Assembly: GCF_014356525.2 (NCBI RefSeq)
Contig: NC_052510.1
Span: 57,156,956-57,220,955, forward strand
DNA from: Nilaparvata lugens
Taxonomy: Eukaryota > Arthropoda > Insecta > Hemiptera > Delphacidae
Length of the DNA: 64,000 bases
Direction of reading: 5' to 3'
Positions 22,650-34,849 of the stretch are shown piece by piece. The notes below the pieces were generated by a model. It ran no database searches. It was not told the DNA's origin and saw nothing but the letters and a program-made list of their open reading frames with translations. Each line of letters starts with the position of its first letter. The first letter of the stretch is position 1. A program made the translations under genes and the position numbers.

Positions 22650-22860
22650 ACGTAACTGTAGGAAAAAGCTTTTTTTGTTTCCATGCAAACATCAATATTA
22701 CTAACGTCGAATTTGATAGTCTACTAGTTTCTATGTTTTTCTTTTTGAATGTGTATGAAGTTACCACTGGAAAAGCTAGTTTAGTTTCCATGTAAACATC
22801 AATCACCAACGTCGGATTAGATAGTCCACTAGTTTGTAGGTTTTCCTCTTCAAATCCAGA
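22650..22860 (+). repeat. 105-bp tandem repeat, block 3
   Basis: Two units about 107 bp apart (22668 and 22775), with the same CATCAAT, ACGTCG and CTAGTTT blocks. Confidence 0.75.
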
Positions 22861-22883
22861 AGTTTTCACATCCAGCTTCCATA

Positions 22884-23766
22884 GTGAGTCCACGTTATAA
22901 TGGCAGTGTTTGATTAGCAATGGTATTGCTATCCTTGTCTATCATCCAACAAAGCTGATAGCGCTATCTCTTTCTTGCTTTACTATGTTGCCAGATCGTC
23001 TGGCACTTTAACAATGTAGATTTAATGATTAATCAACGAAATATTTCATTTTAATTATTAAAATTCATTGCGGAATTATGCAAATTATAATTTCTTGCGT
23101 AATGAAATATAAATATCGGGGCACCGAGCTTCGCTCGTTATTTTTATTTATTGATAAACAGAACACAATATTCTCTAATATGATCGTGTTAATATTTCAC
23201 AGCTGTCATATTATGAATTTCGAGGATGCGATATTTTGATTTTTCAGATACTCACTCGCTCACTCACTTTTTTACTATCCACAGCTGTTCCAGTCAAAGA
23301 TGAATTATCCTTTTAATGTCGTTCAGCGAGTTTTCCCAAGGATGAGACCTAGTGTAATCGAATTTTTATATCATAAACCTACTACGCTCCAAATTTCGTG
23401 GAAATCGTTAGAGCCGTTTTCGAGATCCGTTGAACATAAATATATACCCATATAACCAGATAACCAGATAACCACATAAATATATACAGAAATTGCTCAC
23501 TTAATATAATAGGATTATTTCAAACGATAATGAACACTTGAATTACACCAATAGACCTGATTATATCTTAATTATTGAAATTAATTATCAAATTATTGAA
23601 AAATATAATTTTTTGCTTAATAAAATTTAATTGATTATTCTAAACAAGAATGAACTACATCAATAAATCTGTGTCAGCTACCATCTATAGAAGGCATTGA
23701 CAAGACAGAGGATCGGCAACATTATTCTCCTATCTTTCTTCACTGCCATTATAACGTGGACCGCAC
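22884..23766. mobile_element. GTCCACG-family TIR element, interrupted
   Basis: The left end GTGAGTCCACGTTATAATGG and the right end CCATTATAACGTGGACCGCA are inverted. A relative at 41183-41986 shares the left sub-terminal CAGTGTTTGATTAGCAATGG and the right sub-terminal GATCGGCAAC. Here it is split by a Helitron-like family C insertion (23113-23514). It lies inside the 105-bp repeat family. No transposase frame. Confidence 0.75.
23113..23514 (-). mobile_element. Helitron-like family C, copy 2
   Basis: In element orientation (minus strand) it starts TCCTATTATATTAAGTGAGC after A and ends with the small hairpin CGAGC-GAA-GCTCG and GGTGCCCCGATAT before T. The interior block ATGAATTATCCTTTTAATG is shared by copies 3 to 6. 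The 3' end is not the canonical CTRR, so the Helitron assignment is tentative. Confidence 0.75.
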
Positions 23767-23769
23767 TAT

Positions 23770-23925
23770 AGGTTTTTTCTTTTTGCATGAAATGTATGAA
23801 GTTACTACTGGAGAAGCTAGTTTAGTTTCCATGTAAACATCAATCATCAACGTTGGATTTGATAGTCCACTAGTTTCTAGGTTTTCCTCTTCAAATCTCA
23901 AAGTTTTCACCTCCGCTTCGCTTCC
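23770..23925 (+). repeat. 105-bp repeat, block 4
   Basis: One unit with AGCTAGTTTAGTTTCC at 23815 and GATAGTCCACTAGTTTCTAG after it. Confidence 0.7.
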
Positions 23926-24261
23926 TATAGGGAGAAATTCAATCCCTGAACATACCTTTAATCTGGAACAGTGGGTTATCGCTCGTAAGAGCGCAGTGGT
24001 TTCTGTGCACTAATCGTGGATTGTGTCCTATCACATCCAACATTTCCGCAATGTTTGCCGATAGTCTAATGAGACTCCAGCACTGGACAAATACAGACAG
24101 GAAAAACTGGGCCGTTCGCTATTTGTGAAACTTGATAGCGGTCTGCCTCCATGTTTGTTTTAAGGTAGATTGACGTACATTTTATGGGGCAGACTCTGCT
24201 GTAGCGTGCAGGCCACTACAGACATCGTACAATACTAATCCAAACTGTGGTTGTGGATTTA
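23926..24261. other. No recognisable feature
   Basis: Moderately GC-rich anonymous sequence between the 105-bp repeat and a foldback element. Confidence 0.4.
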
Positions 24262-24922
24262 AGGCTGTGCAAAGGCTAAAAAAAACTTTTACTGCTGATA
24301 TTCTTTAAAGTTTTTTGATTTGTATACTATTAAGCTATCAAAATGAAAAAGTTTTCTCAGGAAAACATTTTTTTTTCGATCGTTACTTTTTGAGATATGA
24401 GCGCCCTAAATTTAAATTTTTGGGACAGAACATCTCAAATTTGGTAAGAGATAGATCCATGAGATTTAGAGGATAGATACTTCATGATATTGTTGATCTA
24501 TTAAAATAACAATTTCCTTCAAATATCAATTCTTGAGGAAATTATTCAATTTACCAAAAATGACCAAAATTAACTCAACTAAAAGTTATTTTTGGTAATT
24601 TTTGGTAAATTGAACAACTTTCTTGAAAATTGATATTTTCGGGAAATTTTTGTCTTACCAGATCAAATGAATAATCTATCCTCTAAATCTCATGGATTTA
24701 TCTCTTACCGAATTTGAAATGTTCTGACCCAAAAATTTAAACTTTAGGCGCTCATATCTCAAGAAGTAATAATTGGAAAAAAATGTTTTCCTGAGAAAGC
24801 TTTCTCATTTTGATAGAAGAATACTTTTCTGAAGAAAACTTTTTCAGCTTGATGATATACAAATCGAAAAACTTTGAAAAATATTACTAGTAGAAAGTTT
24901 ATTTTTAGCCTTTGCACAGCCT
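24262..24922. mobile_element. Foldback element, copy 2 (AGGCTGTGC family)
   Basis: Ends AGGCTGTGCAAAGGCTAAAA and GCCTTTGCACAGCCT with TA on both sides (24260-24261, 24923-24924), a Tc1/mariner-type TA duplication. Both arms match the copy at 5129; an extra duplication of the CTGA(G/A)AAAGCTTT region lies in the right arm. Confidence 0.9.
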
Positions 24923-25023
24923 TAAATGGACGATAAACAGCAGCAGATTGTATCTATCCATCCTTCATGCACATTTTCGGAGAAATAATTCGGATTCAGG
25001 CGAATCTCTGCTTATCGCTCTAT

Positions 25024-25350
25024 CGTGAGGTCCACGTTTTAATGGCAGTGGAAAAGATGGAGGAACAGCGTTGCCAAGTCAAAATTGGCTCCATTTTGCC
25101 GCTGAGTTTACACAGCTGTTACTCAATTCATCCCATTAAATTTCATCTAATATTAGTTTCAATTTAATGTCAAATTAATTGAATTCATAAAACAATTTTT
25201 TTTTCATAATTTGATTTTTAATTAATTTTATTTTAAATTAATTTTATTTTCTGTTAAATAATTGAGATTTTGGCGAAACTCTGCTTATTACTCTGTTGGG
25301 TCAACGTTATTATGTCAGTGGAGAAAGATTGAAGAACAGCTTTAACAATT
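25024..25350. mobile_element. Two one-ended fragments of the GTCCACG family
   Basis: GTGAGGTCCACGTTTTAATG at about 25025 and GTCAACGTTATTATGTCAGT at about 25305 are both left ends in the same orientation, about 280 bp apart. No matching right end is visible. Confidence 0.55.
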
Positions 25351-25407
25351 TTTTTTTGCCTTGCTGTCTGTCTGTCTGTCTGTAGTTTTCTGCTCGTAAG
25401 CAGGTCC

Positions 25408-25835
25408 TTCTATAATATGGCAGCAGCCTTCCACTCTCTTCTATTCTCTGCCAGTCGCTTCGTTGCATAGTAGCTCATCCCCTCCTTGATGTCGTCCAAC
25501 ATTTTGTATCTTCTTCTCCCTCTTCCTCTTCTTCGCTGAATGGTGCCCTCCATGGCATCCACCAACAAGCATTGCCGTCTCATCCAATGTCCCAGCCATC
25601 TCCTCTTTCTTCCCTTTATCACATCCAGCCTTCTTTCCCCAACCCTCCTCAACACCTCCTAGTTTGTAACTTTATCCCTCCAACTGATCCCCTCCATCCT
25701 TCTCCATATCCACATTTCCAATGCCTCAAGCCTCCTCTTATTCTCCTTTCTCAGCGTCCAAGTTTCTGCACCATACAGTGCCACACTCCAAACATAGCAC
25801 TTTATTAGCCTTTTCTTTAGTGTCTTGTCCAGTTG
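25408..25835 (-). pseudogene. LINE reverse transcriptase C-terminal relic, minus strand
   Basis: Minus-strand translation gives SVALYGAETWTLRKENKRRL, LEMWIWRRMEGISWRDKVTN, a stop, then EVLRRVGERR, RRWLGHWMRR and RRRGRGRRRYKMLDDIKEGM. The YGAETWTL motif, the W.GH(W/I).R motif and the basic GRGRRR segment are the standard order at the C terminus of LINE ORF2. One in-frame TAG interrupts it. The catalytic core is absent. Confidence 0.85.
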
Positions 25836-25894
25836 GCTACAAAGAGTTCTCTTTTTCTTATTGCCTTGCTACTGTTTTATAAAATGGAAAGTGG

Positions 25895-25934
25895 AATGCG
25901 CGTGTTCGTGGCGCATTAATCTGTACGCACCTTA
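25895..25934. mobile_element. MITE family 1, one-ended fragment
   Basis: GCGTGTTCGTGGCGCATTAA and TCTGTACGCACCTTA match the right end of the copies at 2341 and 18099. Confidence 0.65.
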
Positions 25935-26053
25935 TCGTTATCTGTTCAGTAACATCACAGATTCAAGAATACTTTTTATTGTTTATTTTGTCTATGATAC
26001 TTATTACTTTATAGTACTTTATTACTTCATGGTACTTGCTTTATTAATTTCTT

Positions 26054-26370
26054 GCAGGTAACCCGTGCTCCTCAAGGGTTCTATTGAAAACTTAACAAAC
26101 TGGAAACTTGACCAACTGGAATCTTGAAGAATTTTATATAGGTCCATAACCATCCCCGGTAAATCAAGAATCTGTATGCGAAGTTTCCAGTTAATCAGTC
26201 CAGTAGTTCAGAGTACTCCCCAAGGGTCTAATAATAAACTTGGCAAACTAAAAACTTGACCCACTGGAATCTTGAAGAATTTAAAATAGGTCCATAATCA
26301 ACCCCGGGTGAATTGAGAATCTGTAGGAGAAATTTCAAGTTGATCAGTCCAGTAGTTCAGACGTGATGAT
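26054..26370 (+). repeat. Family D, two tandem copies
   Basis: Copy one starts GCAGGTAACCCGTGCTCCTC, and the second starts at about 26218 with CCCCAAGGGTCTAATAATAA. Both carry TGGAATCTTGAAGAATTT and AATCAGTCCAGTAGTTCAGA-like blocks. The second is continued at 26962 after a TIR-element insertion. Confidence 0.75.
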
Positions 26371-26961
26371 TAGTCCAGTCAATATAGACATAAAAAGGGG
26401 GTGTGCTTGCAATATATATTGTAGTTCTGATTCTTAAATATATCAATCGGGAACATAAGAGAAGTCAAGAACCAAATTTCTTCATGCAAAATTTCCTTGA
26501 TCTGGATACAAAGTGGCCCAAAAACCTGCTCAGAGCACAAAAATACGCTCAGAGGGATTTTGAATCAGACATCTAAATGTTGAAAATCGGAAGATATTGT
26601 TGATCAAAAACTAAAATTCATCAAAATTGATTTTTCCTTCAAATTTCACTCATTTTTGAAAAATCATAACTCAGTACTCATTGGAGATAGAGAGCTCAGA
26701 ATAATCTCATTTCATTCAGAATTGTATGATCTAAAATAAAGGTAAGAGCAAATTTTTCTGTCCGATTACGAGATTTGGCAGAAATAGTTGAAAACTCGAA
26801 AATGAGCCGAAAATACGAGGTTTTTGAGCCACTCTGTATCTAGCACAAGGAAATTCTGCATGAAGAAATTGGTTCTGAACTTTTCTTATCTACTTCAATA
26901 ATATATTGAATCAGAACTACAATATAAATTGCATGCACCAATGTATATAGTGGCTGGACTA
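26371..26961. mobile_element. 591-bp TIR element inserted in family D
   Basis: Ends TAGTCCAGTCAATATAGACA and the inverse of TAGTCCAGCCACTATATAC; further inside, GTAGTTCTGATTC pairs with GAATCAGAACTAC. GAT flanks both sides (26368-26370, 26962-26964), and the related empty site at about 6725-6740 shows the uninterrupted sequence. No transposase. Confidence 0.8.
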
Positions 26962-27169
26962 GATGCGTCAATCGTGTCTTTCCTATCCCGTACGTGTAGA
27001 AACCGATTCACTCCTTTATCAAATTAAAGATTGGCAGATCTATGGTAGCATCCTTCATCACTTCCATGTCATCATAGAACTCTTGCTGGAAGGACTACTA
27101 CGAATGTCAATCTAAAAACTGAAACAGGCGTACGAGTGGAAAATAAGAGGACGGCCATTATTTAGCAGC

Positions 27170-27500
27170 AGATGATGGCATGGAGCTCACAGGGAATTGA
27201 CGATGGCTGCGTTGAATAAATTGGAGCCGGGTTAATGGCATGCTGGATCCAGTTGCATAAGAAAGTCTCAAATCCTCTCTCCAACTCGCTCTCTTTCACT
27301 CTTTCTCTCTCTGCCTCTCAACGCTTCCGGTGTGATCAAAGCTTACGCAGCAAATTACCTAATTATCTAGAGCGCTGTCGGGTTCCGGTGAGCGGGTGAA
27401 GCGCCCCTATAGAAGAAAGGTTTTAATGAAAAGCTGAAGCTCTGGGGGTGACTCGATTTTCACAGGCGGCGTCTTAGCCCGCCAGTGTCTCAGAAGCATT
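27170..27500. other. GC-balanced block of unknown role (repeated at 28803)
   Basis: Less AT-rich than the surroundings and without simple repeats apart from a CT run near 27290-27320. No long frame is open. It could be host non-coding sequence; there is no direct evidence. Confidence 0.25.
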
Positions 27501-27989
27501 TTAGAAGAGGGAGGTTAGTAGTCTGACATCCTAAGATTGCTTCCAGTTTTTCTAGAAGGGGTTTACCCTACTGAATGTTCACAATGAAATTATCAAATGA
27601 ATTGAAATCACACTAAGGAATGCTACTCTGCAAACTGTTTACAACTATCATTATCATCATCATCATCATCTACACTAATCACGGATTCATTGAGATTGAT
27701 GAAATCATGGGTAAAACAAAACTATTATTTTCAAATAGAGAATTGAGTTGTCTGAATCACCAATTTATTTATCACCAAGATATTGATGAATGGGTAAAAA
27801 CTAGAATATTTTTCAAAATAGACTTTTAATCATAAAATTACACATGATAGATTGATTTGGTGAATACCTAGAATAATATTGTGATTTTGTGAATTTCAAC
27901 AAAGTTCTTTTTTGTGTTTTAGTCAAAAAAAAATCGTTCAATGATTTGAACTGAACTCATTGCTAGCGATCAGACACGTGTCTCTGCTA

Positions 27990-28175
27990 GCAATTATTGC
28001 CGGTAGAATGAGTACAACTGGGATTTCAGTTATGTTATATGTAATTTATTTTTATTATTTCTAGAATAGAGTATATTCTGAATTTCTGTATGATGTACCC
28101 AATTATTATGTGAATTTGTAATTGTATAAATCTTGTATATATGGCAAATAAATAGAATTGAAAAAAAATGACAAT
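27990..28175 (+). other. Possible LINE 3' tail (repeated at 29625)
   Basis: Sequence ending TTGTATATATGGCAAATAAATAGAATTGAAAA has an AATAAA and an AATTGAA tail, as in insect LINE 3' ends. No coding part. Confidence 0.35.
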
Positions 28176-30330
28176 ATTAATTATTCATTATTGTGTAAAA
28201 ATTATTAAAACTCGACAATTATCAAATTATTTCTATGTGGACTTGAATTTTGTTTATAAAGTATTTGGATTATTCGTAAATTCAACATCCATAGATTATC
28301 ATTCAACAACAGAATTGTTTCATTTGTACTGCTGTTAATAATTTAAAAAATGTATTTCTTATTTTTAGAACTCGTGGCTGAAGCTCAAGGCTTCTTTTTC
28401 CAGTCACGTCCGAAACTATTGTATTTTACGTTTCTGAAAACGCCTGAAAAAACGCTTCCTGTGACTTAGCCCTTGAAGTGAAGTATGATTCATTGATAAT
28501 AATAGTTCAGATACAACCCGATACATCATGATTGTGGTAATAGTAAATTATGAGAAGGAAATTGAATGCACCAATGTATATAGTGGCTGGACTAGATGCG
28601 TCAATCGTGTCTTTCCTATCCCGTACGTGTAGAAACCGATTCACTCCTTTATCAAATTAAAGATTGGCAGATCTATGGTAGCATCCTTCATCACTTCCAT
28701 GTCATCATAGAACTCTTGCTGGAAGGACTACTACGAATGTCAATCTAAAAACTGAAACAGGCGTACGAGTGGAAAATAAGAGGACGGCCATTATTTAGCA
28801 GCAGATGATGGCATGGAGCTCACAGGGAATTGACGATGGCTGCGTTGAATAAATTGGAGCCGGGTTAATGGCATGCTGGATCCAGTTGCATAAGAAAGTC
28901 TCAAATCCTCTCTCCAACTCGCTCTCTTTCACTCTTTCTCTCTCTGCCTCTCAACGCTTCCGGTGTGATCAAAGCTTACGCAGCAAATTACCTAATTATC
29001 TAGAGCGCTGTCGGGTTCCGGTGAGCGGGTGAAGCGCCCCTATAGAAGAAAGGTTTTAATGAAAAGCTGAAGCTCTGGGGGTGACTCGATTTTCACAGGC
29101 GGCGTCTTAGCCCGCCAGTGTCTCAGAAGCATTTTAGAAGAGGGAGGTTAGTAGTCTGACATCCTAAGATTGCTTCCAGTTTTTCTAGAAGGGGTTTACC
29201 CTACTGAATGTTCACAATGAAATTATCAAATGAATTGAAATCACACTAAGGAATGCTACTCTGCAAACTGTTTACAACTATCATTATCATCATCATCATC
29301 ATCTACACTAATCACGGATTCATTGAGATTGATGAAATCATGGGTAAAACAAAACTATTATTTTCAAATAGAGAATTGAGTTGTCTGAATCACCAATTTA
29401 TTTATCACCAAGATATTGATGAATGGGTAAAAACTAGAATATTTTTCAAAATAGACTTTTAATCATAAAATTACACATGATAGATTGATTTGGTGAATAC
29501 CTAGAATAATATTGTGATTTTGTGAATTTCAACAAAGTTCTTTTTTTGTGTTTTAGTCAAAAAAAAAATCGTTCAATGATTTGAACTGAACTCATTGCTA
29601 GCGATCAGACACGTGTCTCTGCTAGCAATTATTGCCGGTAGAATGAGTACAACTGGGATTTCAGTTATGTTATATGTAATTTATTTTTATTATTTCTAGA
29701 ATAGAGTATATTCTGAATTTCTGTATGATGTACCCAATTATTATGTGAATTTGTAATTGTATAAATCTTGTATATATGGCAAATAAATAGAATTGAAAAA
29801 AAATGACAATATTAATTATTCATTATTGTGTAAAAATTATTAAAACTCGACAATTATCAAATTATTTCTATGTGGACTTGAATTTTGTTTATAAAGTATT
29901 TGGATTATTCGTAAAATTCAACATCCATAGATTATCATTCAACAACAGAATTGTTTCATTTGTACTGCTGTTAATAATTTAAAAAATGTATTTCTTATTT
30001 TTAGAACTCGTGGCTGAAGCTCAAGGCTTCTTTTTCCAGTCACGTCCGAAACTATTGTATTTTACGTTTCTGAAAACGCCTGAAAAAACGCTTCCTGTGA
30101 CTTAGCCCTTGAAGTGAAGTATGATTCATTGATAATAATAGTTCAGATACAACCCGATACATCATGATTGTGGTAATAGTAAATTATGAGAAGGAAATTG
30201 AATGTGAAATGACAGTAAAAACAGTCTTAAACTAAAGAAGTCATTCCATTCTAATATGTAAAGTTATGTAAATAAAATAATCTCTTCCATGTTTGGTTTT
30301 GAAGCATCTAAATTTAAAAATCTACTTCGT

Positions 30331-32665
30331 AGAAATAAATTTTGATACGACACTAGATGATAAATTATTAATTCTCAAATCAAATGCACATCAGAAATTA
30401 TTGAATGCAAGGGAACAAGAGGAGATTATCGATTCAGTTGTCCACACCATTTCTAGCGATGAGCAATAATCTTCCTTTCCATCCTTTCAGAACCGGGATT
30501 AAAGAAAACATTTCAGTGCACCAGCTCTCTTTCTCTCTTATCCCTCTCTCACTCACTCTCTCTCTTCATCTTATCCCTCTCTCTCACTCACTCTCACTCA
30601 CTCTAACTTTCTCTCTTAACCCTCTCTCTCACTCACTCTCACTCACTCTAACTTTCTCTCTTATCCCTCTCTTTCAGCAGTCACTGTAGCGGCTGGCTTG
30701 GTCGAGTCACATTTCATTTAATCACCCGTGGGAGATAGGTCGGAAAATCACAGCTGTCTTGTAGGATGACTGATGTGTTTGTTATGAAATGAATCACCAC
30801 CCACAGGGAGAAAGACGAAGATGGAAGAGCCTATGAGAGAAGAGAGTGAGTGAGAGGGCGGACAAGACAAACCCCATTTTCGGATTTGCAGTACAACTCT
30901 ATATTATCAGCCTCAGTGAAGCACTTTTGCTTTTTCTGAGCAGTGAGCTCCCTCTGAATCATCTCTACTCTCTTACAAAACCAGCTCTCCATGATAATAA
31001 TGATCATAATCGTCATCATAGACAACATTGACAAAGGCATGGTCAAGAAGTTTGCCGCAACTCCTTGAAATCCCACAGGTCTATTTCTTCATGCCATCGG
31101 TCATTCTTTACTCAAGATGTCCAGCGACATACTTAGTGATTATGTCCTTGGGATTAATCAAGACAATGATGATAATAATATTATTATTAGGATGATGTTT
31201 AGGGTTTCAATTCCTGATGGATCGGATTCACACTCAGTGAAAAATAATTGAGGACTGAAAATTTTGTGAAGTGAACAATCACAAGATTCAATCTATTTCG
31301 GATTATGTGAAGCCTTATCTGAATTTGGGAGAGGAATAGAAAAAACTGCACACCGTATCATCTTCCAAGTATGTGCCATTTACCATTTTCTGCATCTATC
31401 CAAACTACTACTATTTTCTCATTCCTAGCAAAACATCATACGATATCACTCTTCAAGTATGTACAACGAATTTGAATACAATTTTCTGCATGTCGCAAAT
31501 AGTTGGGGGAAGGAACGTTGCAACGATCAGGCTGCAGAAAAATTTCCGCAGTTAATTCTCCAAGGACAGTGGCTGTCTTATCTGTTCAAACTGCAGTTTT
31601 AGCTCAACCTATTTCGGACTATTTGTAATCTTTTCTAAGTTTGGAAGAGGAATAGCACAAGGTTACCTTATTTTTTTCCCTATCATTTTGATGATGTACC
31701 ACTTATTGTATGAATCAATAAAGAATGTGTAACTATTCTATTATGTATATGCTATGTAAAGTTCACTAACAGTAGAAACAAATTTTGATACGACACTAGA
31801 TGATAAATTATTAATTCTCAAATCAAATGCACATCAGAAATTATTGAATGCAAGGGAACAAGAGGAGATTATCGATTCAGTTGTCCACACCATTTCTAGC
31901 GATGAGCAATAATCTTCCTTTCCATCCTTTCAGAACCGGGATTAAAGAAAACATTTCAGTGCACCAGCTCTCTTTCTCTCTTATCCCTCTCTCACTCACT
32001 CTCTCTCTTCATCTTATCCCTCTCTCTCACTCACTTTCACTCACTCTTATTCACTCTCATTCACTCTAACTTTCTCTCTTATCCCTCTCTTTCAGCAGTC
32101 ACTGTAGCGGCTGGCTTGGTCGAGTCACATTTCATTTAATCACCCGTGGGAGATAGGTCGGAAAATCACAGCTGTCTTGTAGGATGACTGATGTGTTTGT
32201 TATGAAATGAATCACCACCCACAGGGAGAAAGACGAAGATGGAAGAGCCTATGAGAGAAGAGAGTGAGTGAGAGGGCGGACAAGACAAACCCCATTTTCG
32301 GATTTGCAGTACAACTCTATATTATCAGCCTCAGTGAAGCACTTTTGCTTTTTCTGAGCAGTGAGCTCCCTCTGAATCATCTCTACTCTCTTACAAAACC
32401 AGCTCTCCATGATAATAATGATCATAATCGTCATCATAGACAACATTGACAAAGGCATGGTCAAGAAGTTTGCCGACTCCTTGAAATCCCACAGGTCTAT
32501 TTCTTCATGCCATCGGTCATTCTTTACTCAAAATGTCCAGCGACATACTTAGTGATTATGTCCTTGGGATTAATCAAGACAATGATGATAATAATATTAT
32601 TATTAGGATGATGTTTAAGGTTTCAATTCCTGATGGATCGGATTCACACTCAGTGAAAAATAAAG
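30331..32665. repeat. Direct duplication, 1443-bp spacing
   Basis: 30331-31245 is repeated at 31774-32665 with high identity. The copies differ mainly in the length of a CTCTCTCACTCA-type low-complexity tract (30520-30680 and 31965-32090). The 31246-31773 spacer is single-copy, with no recognisable feature. Confidence 0.95.
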
Positions 32666-32675
32666 AGCTTGATTT

Positions 32676-32735
32676 TGTCTATTTTTCATGCGTTTTGTAT
32701 GTAATTGTCTATTTTTCATGCGTTTTGTATGTAAT
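32676..32735. repeat. 30-bp tandem, two copies
   Basis: TGTCTATTTTTCATGCGTTT begins at 32676 and again at 32706, with identical continuation. Confidence 0.9.
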
Positions 32736-33062
32736 TGAGGATAGATTTTTCAAGATTGCGTTTGTCTATTATAGACTTATCCTACATCTTTCTCTTTGAA
32801 ATTTAATTTTCTACAATTTCTGTGTTCATTGTACATTTAACATAGTGAATCTGCTTCAAACTTCAAAGGAACTTGTTTTTCGGGACCAAGTTTTGCGTAT
32901 TCCTTCACATATATCAAAAATTACTGTAACTAACGGTCTAGAAATGGTTTTATTCAATTTCTCAGGTCATTTTACATGAAGTACGCTGAATTTAACATTT
33001 TATTCACCCCCTGACTCATGGGCACTTTTTTTCAGAACACTCTGTAATATCTATCTATATAT

Positions 33063-33274
33063 AATAAAACAAAATAAAACTTGTAGCACCCTTTATTTAT
33101 TAAAAAACTTAAAATAGTTGAACAAACTAATTTCGGTTCAATTAGTAAACAGTTATTGAATTTTATTTATTTATTTTAGAACCTGAAGATGGTTTTAGAA
33201 CCGAAACTAGTTGTTCAACTATTTTAAGTTTTTTAATAAATAAAGGGTGCTACAAGTTTTATTTTGTTTTATTG
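33063..33274. mobile_element. Foldback element with GAACCGAAAC core
   Basis: Arms AATAAAACAAAATAAAACTT and its inverse at 33255-33274 pair through GTAGCACCCTTTATTTATT and AACTTAAAATAGTTGAACAA. The loop holds ACCTGAAGATGGTTTTAGAA. A single copy here. Confidence 0.8.
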
Positions 33275-33645
33275 ATTTTAAAGCAGCCCATTTCAATAAG
33301 TGTTCTATCTATATATCTATGATGAATTTAAAATGACATCAAATTTCAAAACATGTTGTGTGGAATAAAATATTTGAAGAAAGGGTACTTTGATATTTGT
33401 TTTTCATGTCGACAAATTGATTACAATCAACGTTTTAAAGTGAGTGAGTTTGAAATTAGTATTAATCATTTCACTTTCTATCAAAACGGTGAATGAGTTA
33501 AACCACACCATTCTACTTCAATCAGTTTTTAAACAGATTTTACATCAATCATTTTACATCCAGTGAATCATCATACATGAAATCAATGCTATCAAACAGT
33601 GACAGTATAAAGTTTCTGCTCATTAATAAATCTTTAGGCATCTAA

Positions 33646-33857
33646 AGGTAGACGCACACAGATCGTCATCGGACGGACGGTACGCATCGGACGGATCGGA
33701 TTATTAGATTTGATGCATTGTTTTTAATTGGAGTGCGCATACCTATCCGCATCCGTATAGGTATGCGCACTCCAATTGTGAACAATGCATCTATTCTAAT
33801 CGTCCGATCCGTCCGATGCGTGCCGTCCGTCCGATGACGATCTGTGTGCGCCTACCT
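33646..33857. mobile_element. MITE family 2, TAA target duplication, copy 1
   Basis: Terminus AGGTAGACGCACACAGATCG is inverted at the right end, pairing on through TCATCGGACGGACGG. TAA flanks both sides (33643-33645, 33858-33860), a PIF/Harbinger-type signature. An inner hairpin pairs GGAGTGCGCATACCTATC. No coding. Confidence 0.9.
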
Positions 33858-34095
33858 TAAGCCTGTTCCGAACCTCATATCATTCCATCTTCTCCTTGGA
33901 CGGCGTCGGTCTCTCTTGCCTACTGTCTCGTAGTTGAGCACCAATTTTGGTAGCCTGTCTTCTTCCACCCTAATAACATGTTGGTACCATTTAAACTTAC
34001 TCTGTGATATCTTTCCATTTCTAGAAAATACGTTAAGTTGTTCCCTTCTCTCAGTATTTCTGAAATGATATTTTCGGCTGCACCCATAGGTGAAA
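33852..34095 (-). pseudogene. LINE C-terminal relic, minus strand, copy 1
   Basis: The minus-strand frame reads RNTERREQLNVFSRNGKISQ, then KFKWYQHVIRVEEDRLPKLV, then RRRPRRRWND. The W..H..R...DRLPK block followed by RRPRRRW is the usual LINE ORF2 C terminus. The frame ends at a TAG inside the adjacent MITE, so the MITE cut off the true end. Catalytic motifs are absent. Confidence 0.75.
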
Positions 34096-34124
34096 AAAAT
34101 AAATTGAATTGACCGGATCTGTTT

Positions 34125-34270
34125 ATAGTTTATCAGAGATTGACAATGGTGTAATAACCGAAACCGTCTTTCTAATTATCAATAAATCAGTGGTTTTTTG
34201 ACAATTTCTTAGTCTTTTTTCATTCAATATGAATAATTACCACAATATCAACTTCTCAACTACACAAAAA
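34125..34270. mobile_element. Foldback family T, partial
   Basis: Contains ATTGACAATGGTGTAATAAC, GACAATTTCTTAGTC and the terminal AATTACCACAATATCAACTT and AGTTG-inverse end. The left arm is missing. Confidence 0.7.
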
Positions 34271-34643
34271 GGGAAAAATATTCTTAGTCTTTTTATTTAA
34301 TAATATCTATCTATCTATGATAAATTAATTGAAATGACATTAAATGTCAAAACATGTTGTGCGGAATAAAATATTTGAAGAGAGGGTACTTTGATATTTG
34401 TTTTTCATGTCGATAAATTGATTACAATCGTTTCGAAGTGAGTGAGTTTGAAATGAGTATTAATCATTCCACTTTCTATCAAAACGGTGGATGAGTTTAA
34501 ACCACTATTTTACATCAGTCAGATTTTAAACAGATTTTACATCCAGTGAATCCAGTGATTTTTCATCCTTATAGATGAAATCAATTTTATTAAACAGTGA
34601 CGGTATAAAGTTTCTGCTCATCAATAAATCTTTAGGCATCTAA

Positions 34644-34846
34644 AGGTAGACGCACACAGATCGTCATCGGACGGACGGCACGCATCGGACGGATCGTATT
34701 ATTACATTGTTTTCAATTGGAGTGCGCGTACCTATCCGCATCCGTATAGGTAAGCGCACTCCAATTGAAAACAATGCATCGAATCTAATCATCCGATCCG
34801 TCCGATGCGTGCCGTCCGTCCGATGACGATCTGTGTGCGCCTACCT
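34644..34846. mobile_element. MITE family 2, copy 2
   Basis: Same termini as at 33646, again between TAA and TAA (34641-34643, 34847-34849). It occupies the same place in the duplicated block, so it was duplicated with it. It has a small internal deletion relative to copy 1. Confidence 0.9.
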
Positions 34847-34849
34847 TAA

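Larger units (their letters stand above)
26934..30200. repeat. 1.63-kb near-identical tandem duplication
   Basis: Copy one (26934-28566) and copy two (28567-30200) differ only by a few single-base indels, for example in A- and T-runs near 27905 and 29535. Offset is 1633 bp at the start and 1636 at the end. Each copy holds a family D end, a moderately GC-rich block and a possible LINE tail. Confidence 0.95.

Noticed and set aside
27620..27829. 69-codon frame, identical at 29253-29462
   Set aside because: The identity comes from the whole 1.63-kb duplication, not from coding constraint; it starts in a (CAT)n tract and shows no domain.
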